DNA from: Membranipora membranacea
Lineage: Eukaryota > Bryozoa > Gymnolaemata > Cheilostomatida > Membraniporidae
Direction of reading: 5' to 3'
Assembly (NCBI GenBank): GCA_914767715.1
Contig: OU612072.1
Coordinates: 18,230,001 to 18,294,000 of the forward strand
Length of the DNA: 64,000 nt
Both the position numbers and the translations under genes were made by a program. Shown here piece after piece: positions 1 through 11,200 of the stretch. A model generated the notes under the pieces. It was not told the origin of the DNA, did no database searches, and worked only from the letters and a program-made list of their open reading frames with translations. Positions within the stretch are counted from its first letter, which is position 1. Every line of letters begins with the position of its first letter.

Positions 1-14
1 TCCATACCATTCAC

Positions 15-134
15 CTGTGCAGTCTCATCATCGAGAAGGCTATCATCGATTTGCTCTGAAGTTTCAGAAGATTCTGAGTCCCAGGAAATGGAATCATCGC
101 TCTCGGTCTCGTTCTGTGTTTGCAAGTCTGTCAT
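15..134 (-). CDS. Probable first coding exon of a gene running off the left edge
   Basis: On the minus strand an ATG at 134 opens a 40-codon reading frame that ends exactly at an AG/GTGAAT donor (position 15/14), phase 0. The encoded start is strongly acidic and serine-rich (many D, E, S; a SWDSESSETSEQ stretch), with no hydrophobic segment, so a cytosolic or nuclear protein is likely. The downstream exons lie outside the window and the product is unknown. A chance open frame of this length is possible; the strong composition bias and the in-phase donor favour a real exon. Confidence 0.5.
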
Positions 135-346
135 AGTTGATAACTGGATTATGAGAAAAATGTTGGCTGACTATAAATACAAGCAATGGGGTCTCATCGA
201 CAAAAATAGGCTTGGCAGACTGGACTGGACTGCAGTAGGCCTTGTATAAAAACAGGGGAATCTAGCGCCCCTCACCAAATGAATTGTGTGACAGAGGATG
301 ATTTTGAAAAAATAAAATTAACAGAGTGTTGTTTACTAGCTTTCAC

Positions 347-2387
347 CAGTGGTACTTTTGTACAGTGAGTAAGTGGAGCTCAGCTCCACTTGGTTATAAA
401 CAACCTTCTTGAAGTGGAGCTGAGCTCCACTTCAATTTTTTTTATTCCCTTGATAAGCAGGGCTCTCAGCCTGGGAGGATTCGAAACCTGAGTTTTGATA
501 TTAGCATGTCGCATAGTGGTATTTTAAAGGTGTAAAACGCCCTGAGCATAAACAGCACAATAATGTACTCTCAGTCAATCTTGATACTTTGATTGAAAAG
601 TAACAAACAATCAAACGAAGTCAATGCCCCTCCGGAAGATATCCAACCATTAAATATAGAGGAGCATGGGGCAGAGATAGGTTTTTTCGGCACCTTGTAC
701 ATATACTTTAAATGATCATTTGTTTTAAACAATCCAACAGAGCTCTGAATTTCTTCCAACTTTTGTTCATGTCTAATTTTAAGGCCAGTATGTACATGCA
801 ACATGTACTTTTGTCTGTGATATGTAATAAATCAATCAACCAGCCAAAACCAACAGGGACATGTCACTGATGTCACTAGGTGAAAGGTCAGAGCCCATCG
901 ACTCTGAGTATGCTCTTAAAACAAGCGATACAGCATAGTCGGTTCTGATCGTTTGAGACAAAACTTCTCGTGTTGTACAGTGAAACGAAGCACAGCATTA
1001 CAAAGTAATAAACAATGCATCGCTTAGTAATTATCGATTCCTCAGGTAAACATTTTTTGGATTCACAACGACTGAATGGATTGCAGTTTCATACTTGTCA
1101 ATAATAAAGCTTTGCTCTTAGTTCTCAAATGACTGAAATTGGACCTTGGTTACATATATTGATCAAATACTTTGGTGGCACTTAGCCCTGTTCACACGGC
1201 CACGGATTTTGTTTTTTTTGGTTTTTTTGATGGCCATGTACTTCTCGGTATAGTTTCAGTAGTTGTCTTCTGCTGTTTTAGCTCTAATCTTCAGCACTTT
1301 GAGCTTTGACTTTTTCCCTGTTCTATTGACAGATTGCACTAAATATTGAAGTAATAATGTGAAAACATGGCTAAGTTTAAAAAAATTTAGTATTAGTATG
1401 ACCATGACCTTGACCTTGATCACGGTCATACTCATGGTGTTTTAAATTTTCTTTAGCTTAGCCATGTTTTCACATTATTACCAGTGGTACTTTTGTACAG
1501 TGAGTAAGTGGAGCTCAACTCCACTTGGTTATAAACACCCTTCTTGAAGTGGAGCTGAGCTCAACCTCAATTTTGTTTATTCCATCGATAAGCAGGGCTC
1601 TCAGCCTGGGAGGATTCGAAACCTGAGTTTTGATATTAGCATGTCGCATAGTGGTATTTTAAAGGTGTAAAACTCTCTTGGGATCTCTGGGATCATTGTT
1701 TGATCATTAATTTAGAAATGACTTGATTAGGCAGTGCAGTGAGAGTATAATTACAGTGAGTGCAGTGAGAGGCATTATTAATAGTATAGACAGTGCAGTA
1801 TTATTTACATATCTTATCACAACTAGAATCTAATACCTGACCATTCATTAATAATATGGCATAAATTATTGTAAGGCAACATTTAGCATTGTTTATATAT
1901 TATTCATCTCTGCCAACGAGCAAAATCTGAGTTTTTAGCTTACATTCTAAAATCCCCTGAGTAGCCTGAGTTGAACCCAAAAATCTGAGTAACTCGGGCT
2001 AAACCTGAGTGGTTGAGAGCCCTGTCGAAAACAATGGGGAGTAAACTGTTCTCATGCTGGAGCCATACTTATAGATGGTAAATACATTAATATTTGAGTG
2101 TTGGCTATGTGTTGTCAGTCCACAGGAAAGTTTTCTGAAAATAAAAGCAGAAGCATCTACAACCAATTATATCTGTTGCTGGGAAATTGGGGATATCTGG
2201 CTCCCTCTGGCATACCTATCAAAGACAGGTGATGTCAGAGGATATAGGCTAACAATAAAGCTGCCCATTGGCCACCTCTACAGAAGGTTGCTGGCTAAAC
2301 CTTGCCGGCTGGGAGGATTGATTGATGAATTAAAAAATATAAATAAGTAAGAGCTCCACTTCATTATCCCTTAGAAAAGTACCACTG
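347..2387. mobile_element. hAT-like non-autonomous composite element
   Basis: The outer ends are short inverted repeats (CAGTGGTACTTTT at 347 and its complement ending at 2387), flanked by a perfect 8-bp duplication GCTTTCAC (339-346 and 2388-2395). An 8-bp duplication with CAGNGG-type termini is characteristic of the hAT superfamily. No transposase frame is seen. A second, nearly identical copy of the left end (about 180 bp, with AGTGGAGCT palindromes) starts at 1482, so this is either a nested insertion or an internal duplication. Confidence 0.7.
1352..1480. repeat. Inverted repeat inside the hAT-like element
   Basis: Two arms of about 55 bp (around AATGTGAAAACATGGCTAA and its complement) flank a short centre near 1420, just before the second copy of the element's left end at 1482. 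It may be the relic of another short fold-back element. Confidence 0.6.
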
Positions 2388-2395
2388 GCTTTCAC

Positions 2396-3953
2396 ATTGG
2401 GTCTGGTAGTAGTGCATATTATTTAATCACTGTTGTTGTGTTCCGACATTATGTAACGAATAAGGTTGGACTCCAATAAAATGGTAAATACATAACTAAA
2501 CACAATGTTGGATTTCTTCTCCCCTGACAGCGTAAAAAGGACCTGGCTGATGTACGCATATTGTACAATCAACCATTGAGGGTAGTAACATCACTCATGT
2601 GTGCTCGAGAGTGTTAATTGCCGCATCGGCCCAGCAATTGTGTGTGTTGAGCGTGATGAATAAATGGATGTGCAGTAAACATACACCAAGTACATACCGG
2701 TATACATATTTTGGTGGCAGTGGAACCCATGCGGTCAGACTAGAATCGATCCCACCCTTGGTTGGAGGTTATTCCATTTACACACTATATCACATTCTCA
2801 AATGACGGAGTGCGCGGACAATGAAATGATAGCGACAGTGTAGACTTGTATACTCTGGGTGGCCAAATTTAAGTCTCAACCGATCCTCTTCTCTTGCTGG
2901 ACCAGGCGCAATGTAAATAAGCAAAGGAATTGAGTTGATGTGAGCAAAAAATTTGTGAGTAAGTCACTGCACCAAGACATTTTCAGTCTCCCTGCATGGG
3001 TACTCCAGTAGTTTTACCTGTGAAAAGTTGTGCTGCAAGAATAGGTATTCCAGAAATCAGCTCCCAAACAGAAGGTTATCAGGTAAAGTACTAAGAATAG
3101 CCTATATATAATAGCCTAGACAGGCATATAGAACTCTGTGTCCATGTCAACCTGACCCAAGCAGTCAACTCACTGCATAGGAATTCAGTTTGGGGAAATC
3201 CCTTAACCAGATTTCCTATACTTATTGACTATTTTTCATTGGCCAACCGTTATCAGTGTGAATCCAGTCTAGGTTTGTAGGCTTAAAAACAAACCTTTCC
3301 CAGAAAACCTTTGAAACCGGAAACAGCCTGAGTAATAAAGCTTAATCTGCAGAATAGGATAGGAATAGGAGAAATCATTTCATATAAAGAGCTAAAGATT
3401 CAGCAATCCCCAAGCTTGCGATAATACTCCATTTTACCATGTAAGTCTTTATAAGCCCACAGCCAGTCAAATGTGTCTCCAAAGGGGACGCAAGGAGCTT
3501 GTCTGTTGGATTTCAAGGTGATTCATAATGGGGAGGACACATAAAAATCTCTGGTCCTGGATGAGTAAAAAGGAATTAATTGGTTAGGACAGACACAATC
3601 AATGAGTTGTGATACGTGGTCGGATGCTAATACAAGGTGGCTCAACTTAGCCTAGTGCTAAGGTTTAAATCAGTATGAAGTAAGGCTGAGATGCAAATAA
3701 CATTTACCAGAGAGATAGATTAGATGCCGAGTTTGTCAGTCAGTATGTAAGTCAAGGTGAGAGAATGATTAGAATGGAATGGAATGGTCTGGTGTAGAGT
3801 AGTGTGTAACCTTGTGAGGTCAATTAGATTGAGCTGGTTGGAAGTAATGGCCTGTAAACCATCTGTATGAGCTCTATATGAGTACCATGAGAGGCGAGTA
3901 AGTAACCTTGTTAAGATCAGTCAAGTGAGCAAGTTAGTAGTAAGTAATGGCTT
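2396..3953. other. Non-coding stretch, no gene seen
   Basis: Only short chance frames occur here. Near 3850-3900 there is a partial second copy of the motif GTAAACCATCTGTATGA that forms the end of the neighbouring fold-back element. Nothing else can be supported. Confidence 0.5.
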
Positions 3954-4920
3954 GTAAACCATCTGTATGATTGTGTGCTCGATATAAGTAGTGGGATACC
4001 ACCAGTCATGGGTTTTCCGGCTAAGCCGATGGCGTCCCAGAATGCCAGTCAGGGTTTTCCGACTATGTGTCAGCGACAGCCCAGAACGCGCCAGTCCCCA
4101 GATCAATGCCAATGATTGCACCCCACATTTTCAAAGTTTTAACTTAAATAGTGTGCTATTTTTCTGGCTAGAGGAGATATATACACATGGAATAAATAAA
4201 GTTAAGAATAACATTCAGTAATTATAATAATGACTCAGTCATTATCAATGTAGAAAGCCTTGGTTGGGAGTTATTACATTTAAATTATTACAGGTTGTGT
4301 GTAAAAGTATCTCATGAGTACTCATAGTCATACAAATCACAGGCCTTCTTTCTGTATTTGGCGCATGTCCAGTGGTTGAGTGCCCCAGTGGAGGCCTTTC
4401 TCTCTCAACCACTGGGGCACTCAACAATTGGATTTGCACTAACTACAGAAGGCCTGTGAGTGTGATAGAAATAAACAATTGAAAGTTCAAGGGTTAGTAC
4501 TGTCACTTTGTTTGTGGGACAGACTTCCTCCTGAGCTGTTCAAATGTAGCTCATTCAATCCTTGATTTAAAACATAGAAATTTGAGATACTTTTACACAC
4601 AACCTTTTACACACAGTTATTACACCTCACTAAGGCTTTCTGCATTGATAATCATCATAATTACTGAATGTTATTCTCAACTGCATTTTTTCCATTCATT
4701 ATCTCATCCAGCCAGAACAAAAGCACACTACTTAAGTTGAAGCTTGGAAAAGGTGGCTTGTATACATTGGCATGGCTCTGAGAACTTGCGCGCTCTGGGT
4801 TGTTGCTGACACATAGTCGGAAACTCTGACTGGCGTTGTGGGATGTCGCTGGCTTAGCCGGAAAACTCATGACTGGTGGTATTCCGCTACTAATATCGAG
4901 CATACATACAGATGGTTTAC
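3954..4920. mobile_element. Fold-back (MITE-like) element, about 0.97 kb
   Basis: The left arm (from GTAAACCATCTGTATG at 3954 to about 4320) is matched in reverse by 4580-4920, with moderate divergence. A shorter and cleaner inverted repeat sits in the centre (about 4365-4430, around GGTTGAGTGCCCCAGTGG). No coding frame is conserved between the arms. It abuts the next fold-back element at 4930. Confidence 0.65.
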
Positions 4921-4929
4921 GGGCCAATA

Positions 4930-5846
4930 GACAGTTTTCTGAGCTCTGATTTATGCCTCAATTCGGAGTTGTCCTCTCTCCAGTCTGGTACTTTTATCCC
5001 ACGCCGCATAGGAAAAACGTGCTGAAAGAGGGTTTTCTTGAAAACCGCTGATATTAGGATAAAATTGATTTTTGATACAGAATCCGCACCATTGAAAACC
5101 CTGTGAGACAGGGTTTCCAAATCATTGGAGGCTTGAATGTTGATAAATCTTAATTTTAGTGACGAATTTCAAGAAAAATTCTGCCAAATGGTCCGCAATG
5201 TAAGATACTCCGACAATTTGTGTTGTTGGCAGTTTTCTGGTTTTATTCAGACACAATATACATGACCCTAGCAGCAAGCTGCCAGGCAAAATCCAAAATG
5301 CGACTAATCCATTCAAAATGCCGCTAGCAACTGATCTTTATAAAAAATTCTTCTTTACAGTACAGAAAGCTTTTGCAGGATTTAATTAATGATGCTCATT
5401 CAAGGATGGTACATGACAGTAGACATAACCCTCAAAACAGGAGATTGGGCTTCCTAATTAAGCATGATGATAAATGACCCAATGACGATGATAAAGAGTT
5501 ATTTAGGAAGTTATCAAGTAGCATAATCTGTAATGCACGGCAAGCGGAGATTCAATTAAAGTACCCTGGACAGTAACGTTGAACAACCAACCGCCAGTGG
5601 TGGATAATGTGGCATACAGGTACAGGGGTACCTGTGTGTCACAGCAAAACTGGCAGAAATTGATATGTCCCAATCAGTTTTCAATGGTGCATATTCTGAA
5701 TCAAAAATCCTTTTTATCCAACTATAGGCGGATTTCAAGATAACCCTCTTTCAGCAGGTCTTTCCTATGTGCCGTGGGTTTAAAGTACCAAACTGGAGAG
5801 AGGACAACTCCAAATTAAGGCCTAAATCAGAGCTCAGAAAACTGTC
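4930..5846. mobile_element. Fold-back element with TA target duplication, 917 bp
   Basis: Termini GACAGTTTTCTGAGCTCTG and the inverse are flanked by TA on both sides (4928-4929, 5847-5848), as expected of Tc1/mariner-type MITEs. The inverted arms cover about 4930-5110 and 5660-5846. The unique centre carries no recognisable gene. Confidence 0.6.
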
Positions 5847-5869
5847 TATACTTATCACCAGCTCAGTCT

Positions 5870-7165
5870 ATCTGGATGGATGGATTTATTATTATCATAG
5901 ACAAAAATTTGTCACGAAATATGTTGTTAATACTGACAAGAAAGAAAAACATGGAAAAAATCAGATCTCTGTTGTATAAAAAATTTTTTAGAATAGTATA
6001 TTATTAAGTGTATGTATGAGATGTCTTAAAAAGCTGTCTCTACCCCATGTACCCCGATATTTAACGGTCCGGTAGCGACCTGAGGGGCATTTAGTTAGAA
6101 AGTCATTGATAAAGTGCTCTTCATCGTGTATGTAGCGAAGTCCAAGTGTCTTGATCTGGTTGGCCACCAGAGCATCTATATCGGGGTGCTTGATCCCTAA
6201 CTTGGCGGCATCTTTAAATATTTTGCGTAAGGACTTCTTGTCGCTTGCATGGATGCTTGTAAAAAGTATGGGGAGACAGTAAGTGATGAGGGATACAATA
6301 AAACTCTTGAATAACATATGAGAAAGGGGCTTTGAGCTATAATATACAACATTTTTCACAATATACATGCGTTGAGATGCAGTAGTCACTATGGATTGCA
6401 CATGATCATGATAGCGGAGTTTATCGTCAACAGTAACACCAAGGTATTTTACTTTGTCACAAAAATCAACTTCCGTGCAGTTGAGGATAAGAGTAGGGGT
6501 AATGGGCCTAACAAGCTGAGTAGAAAACATCATTTCTTGAGTCTTGGAGGCGTTTAAATCACAACATTGCTTTGAAATTCTACTAATCTCATCAAGATAG
6601 GCACTAAGATCTGATTGATTTGATATGCATCCAATTATACAGGTGTCGTCTGCGTATTTAATGACAGTAATATTACTCAAGTCTGGGGTAATCCTATTGG
6701 TATATATTGAAAACAAAAGTGGAGATAAACAGCAACCCTGGGGAGTGCCAGTGTTGGTTATGATGGGTTTTGAGATATTGCCATGTACTATTGTTCTTTG
6801 GGTGCGATTCTTTAGGAAGCTGTATATCCATTCAGTGACATTGGAGTCGAAACGTGATAGTTGCGAGATTAAGTCTGGAACATGTATTGTGTTGAATGCA
6901 GAAGAAAGGTCAAGGAACAGACACCTGGCATAATTTGAAGCTTTCTTGTCAATGAAATCTGTGATGGTAGTAGTGAGGCATAATCCATGTGTTCAAGGCT
7001 TTTCACTCCTCTTGGCTGGTATATGCGGGTGAATATAAGTGCCAGTATGAACAGAGGCTGCATTAGCTGCGCCATTGGGTTGAACAGTAAAAGTATTATT
7101 TAAATACTGGATTACAGAGAGAAATTGAAAAGACAACCTCACTCTGCAAGAGCCAACTGCGAACT
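5870..7165 (-). mobile_element. Internally deleted LINE copy (RT part retained)
   Basis: Minus-strand relative of the full LINE at 35.8-38.95 kb. The 5' leader and the start of the protein (MAQL-QPLFIL start at 7076, hydrophobic N-terminus) are present. The frame then jumps near 6980 into the reverse-transcriptase palm, so the endonuclease and the first part of RT are missing, about 1.8 kb compared with the full copy. RT motifs remain: the LFLD palm strand, TPQGCCLSP, the catalytic YADD near 6650, and the C-terminal SGRYR segment up to the stop at 5988. The 3' end has an ATCC tandem tail near 5870. The N-terminal part and the RT part are in different frames, so no complete protein is made. 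Confidence 0.75.
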
Positions 7166-8204
7166 TTGATAACTATCTGACCTAAACATAGTTACTAGTC
7201 ACTAACCACACACCATTGGTATCCATTCCGATCATAAATAACCTCACGCACCTGTTGTAGCCTGTGTGGCCTTACGGTGGGTTGGGAGGGACAGCCTCGG
7301 TAAATTTGTCGTGACGCAGACCTATAAGGATTTGTGATAAAGAGTTACCTATCACAACTAACACCACAAATATCTTTGTAAGTTTGACCAAGGAGTAGTC
7401 CTTGGTTAATTTTTTGATTCTTCTTCCAATTTGATGTGATTCCCTGTTCATTTGGCATGCCATACTGTTTGTAAAACTACTACTTACGTGGGCCTAGTTA
7501 GTAGAGTCTGGCTGTAGTGAGAAAGATTGACTTGATTCAGCATTGTGATCAATATACCAATAGAATCAAATCGGATAATTCTTATTTTAGTCTGAACTCA
7601 CAACTATTGCAATATTTCCGAATTGTCCTCTTTTGTCAAATGTAGTTACCCAGGCTGTCTCCCCACTCGCCCCCTGGTGTAGACAAGGGTTCAACAAACC
7701 ACCAATGAACTAAACTACAATTTGAAATCTCGCTTCAGATGTGAGAAAATTACAGAGTTTATTTATATATAATTTGCAGAATAGTTCAGTTCTGTAGTAT
7801 TTGCAGTAGGCACTCCTATGAAAGATCGGTAATAGGTTTGTTGATGCAGCCCAATTTAAATTGCAACGCTTAATTTGAGGTTCTCAGTCCAATGCAATGC
7901 TCATACAAAAACCAAAGGTGCACTCAAAACACAAACATCAATGTAACAGAGCAGGCGGTGGCGCTGGCACCTTCATGTGGGACCTTCAGTACCAACAACA
8001 TCACTGTTTAGGCCTTGGATGCTGTTTGACATGTCTTGTAACTTGTGTGATGTTTCGAGGTGTTATGTTGGTGGGTATAATACAAAATGTTTGATAACAT
8101 ACCGGATGGTTAAAATTGTCAGTTAGGCCTTATTGATCACATTATTTTGATTGTTATGTTGTAGAACTTTGAGGAGGTTGTCATTGAGCCGTCCAATCAG
8201 CATC
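7166..8204. other. Upstream region of the transporter gene
   Basis: No gene, RNA or clear repeat is recognised. It presumably holds the promoter and 5' leader of the plus-strand transporter beginning at 8205; no convincing TATA box or initiator could be assigned by eye. Confidence 0.4.
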
Positions 8205-11200
8205 ATGACAGGACAAGATAAGACATGCGGCTATCTCTCCAAAGATCTGTTCCCTAATCGATTCAGTCTGTTTATTTTTGTTCTCTATATGGCGTTATTC
8301 ATCAATCAAGGTCAGTCTGCATAATACTTGAAGACTCTAAATATTGACCATATATTTTGTTCTATGGTTAGATCAGGTTCTCAAACTCAGCCCAGGTTTT
8401 TGGTGGTGCCGTTTCATCATAAGTTATAGCCCGACTAGTTGGGGGGGGGGGGTTATAGCCCGACTAGTTGGGGGGGGGGCTGTTGTTGATGATGGAATTT
8501 CAATTCTCAACGACAGCAAACAAAGTTTGTCGGATCTAAATTTGATCAGATTCAACAAAAGTTGATAGTGACAACTTAACTGATCATTAGATTTCGGCAT
8601 AGCTCTCAATTATTGATTATAGGGCCTAATGAAGAGAAATTTAAAATACAGATATTTGTCTAATATTTAAACCTGTGATCTCACCTATTCCTGGCTGATT
8701 ATTTTGACAGTTAATATGTTCTATATTATTCAGGTATTTTGGTCACAGCTTCTAAGAAGGATGGAGGTTACAAATATAACACAACTATAGCTGTATTCTT
8801 AACGGAATGTGTTAAAATAATATCCGCTATATTCTTGTATATTAAAGAGTGAGTATGTCATGAGAGAATTCTATTTCGGTTCACACAGTGCTGCTCAATA
8901 TACCAATATAGAACAAAGATGTCATATATCTCACCTTCAGTCACTGCTGCGAGTCTGTGTTTTGTTATCTTAGTGAAATAGGTGATAATTATCAGGCCGC
9001 ACCTTGAATGAAGGTAGTTTCTCTAGAAAACAATTTCGTTTTGTTTTTGGCCCCATTTTCAGTTGAGCCTCATTAGCTTTACATCGTAGCCACCAAGATA
9101 TGTTTGTGGTCTTTTATTCTTCCATTCATCTCACCACATTGGTTACTTCCATTCATCTCACCACGTTGGTTACTTCCATTCATCTCATCACATTGGTTAC
9201 TTCCATTCATCTCACCACGTTGGTTACTTCCATTCATCTCATCACATTGGTTACTTCCATTCATCTCACCACATTGGTTACTTTGCCCTTTTTCGGTTTT
9301 AGTTACTGGGTTTGTCACTTGGAGAATAAAGACGATTAAAACATCCTAAAATCTGGCAAATTTATAGACTCTTTCCTCATCCCAGACCTTTATGTATAGG
9401 CATGAGTTAAGAGTTCAGTTTAGCTAGGTGGTGACTTAATGTTAGCTATCAGCAATTGCCGCTAGCTGACGTTTGAGTTTATATAAAGTGATGAGATAGC
9501 TAGCCGTTTTTTGAGCATGTGTGCAAAGGTAATAGGGTATTATTATTATTGAGTAGTATTCTTTCTTTACTAGTATTGCATACTGTACTGTCTTGTATTC
9601 TTACAGTCAATGTATTTTTTTCTTTTCATCCAGTGCTGGGACTTCACAGCTATTACCAGATATGATGAAACATTACAAAGGTGAGTATGAGACCCAAAAT
9701 CACTACCCTAAATCAGCCGACCAACCAATGTAGCCAACCAACTCACTCAGAACTCACTCAATATGCGACAAACTCACTACCCAGAATCACTCTATAAACT
9801 CTTAACTCACATCACAACCCAGCCTGTCTTGGCAAGCTTTGTTCTGGGGCGGATTCCCCCCACAACAAAGCTTGTCATGACAGGCTTAACACAACCTTCA
9901 ACAACTTGTTGCCCTTAAGGAGTACGGTATAAAGGTAGAAACATACGTGCGATTGTTACACTGCAAATCGTCAAAGCTAAACGTTTGCATTAGACGAAAA
10001 TTCATTGTGTCACTGGCCAATACGCTCAGTAACTGAATATTTTAATATTTGGTCGAAATTGCCCAGCGTCAAATAATAACAACTTATTTGCTTAGATTCG
10101 CTAACGTTTCGCTTGATTTGCTTTGTAATAATCTCCAGTGTGTTCCTACCTTATGTCATTCACACAAGCTAGAAAAAGTGAATTTCTGTTGCGATAACAT
10201 ATTCTCGATCCCAGTACTCTGATGTTGGCTAGTGAAATGTGGTGATAGCTAACAATATGTCACCCCAATACAAGCTTGACTAAAATGTTTACTATCGAAT
10301 CAATCTCAAACTAAAAGTCGAAATATGATCTGACAACTATCAACTGCAATTTTAGGATAAACACCACGCTGTCCATGCCTATGCTGTAATGGGGATAATG
10401 AACTTAACTAATTTCTCACACTTAATGTAATCATTGTTATCTGAGATACGATCTAAGTAGGCCTATGAGATTGGATTAATTTTAGGCAGCATTTAACATT
10501 TTATTAAGTTTCAACGAATATGATAGCATCTTAAAATTACAGCCTTAGACCATAGACTTTATAATTAACCTAGACAGGACACCATAGACAGTAGTCGGGG
10601 CTTCAGACCAAACATCAGCGGCCTTTTTAGTGTACTCTGTAGCCTGCAGGTATCTGAGTATAGCATTGTGATGTTGGTAATATTGGTGTTATCTACTCAA
10701 TGTACCACTGTATAGAAGTGTACTGCTGCATGACATGTGCACAGTGTTTTTGTTTCTGTTGTGGCTCTGTCATTGGCTCTTTGTTTCTTATGTGATTGGC
10801 TGTTGGGTTGCTGTTTACAAAACACGACATGATTAGACAACTCCGCAGAACAACAAGCCAAAACTCATCAGCCAAGCCACAGCACAAGCACTTGGTCCAT
10901 TCAGAACCGCACAATACTGGTACATGATTAGGTAGCACCACATAACAGAATCAATGTCGCACACAACTCGCCTTGTAACGCGGCTGCTTTTTAACTGTGG
11001 TGGCGTTATGACATTCGATTGTGTAGTAGCAATGATGATATCATTGATTTATAGTTCACAGCCAGGTTTGTTGTTGATAACTCGATCAGTTTTTATCGGA
11101 TTTTTAGTTTGAAAAGTGCTTTGTATTCAGCAGCATGTACGGATCAATTTGATGTTGTTTTTGCTAAGAAAACACTCATAAAGAACGAAATTAATTCAAA

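Noticed and set aside
9079-9349. Overlapping open frames on both strands with nine-residue repeats
   Set aside because: They are produced by the 27-bp minisatellite (length divisible by three) inside an intron.
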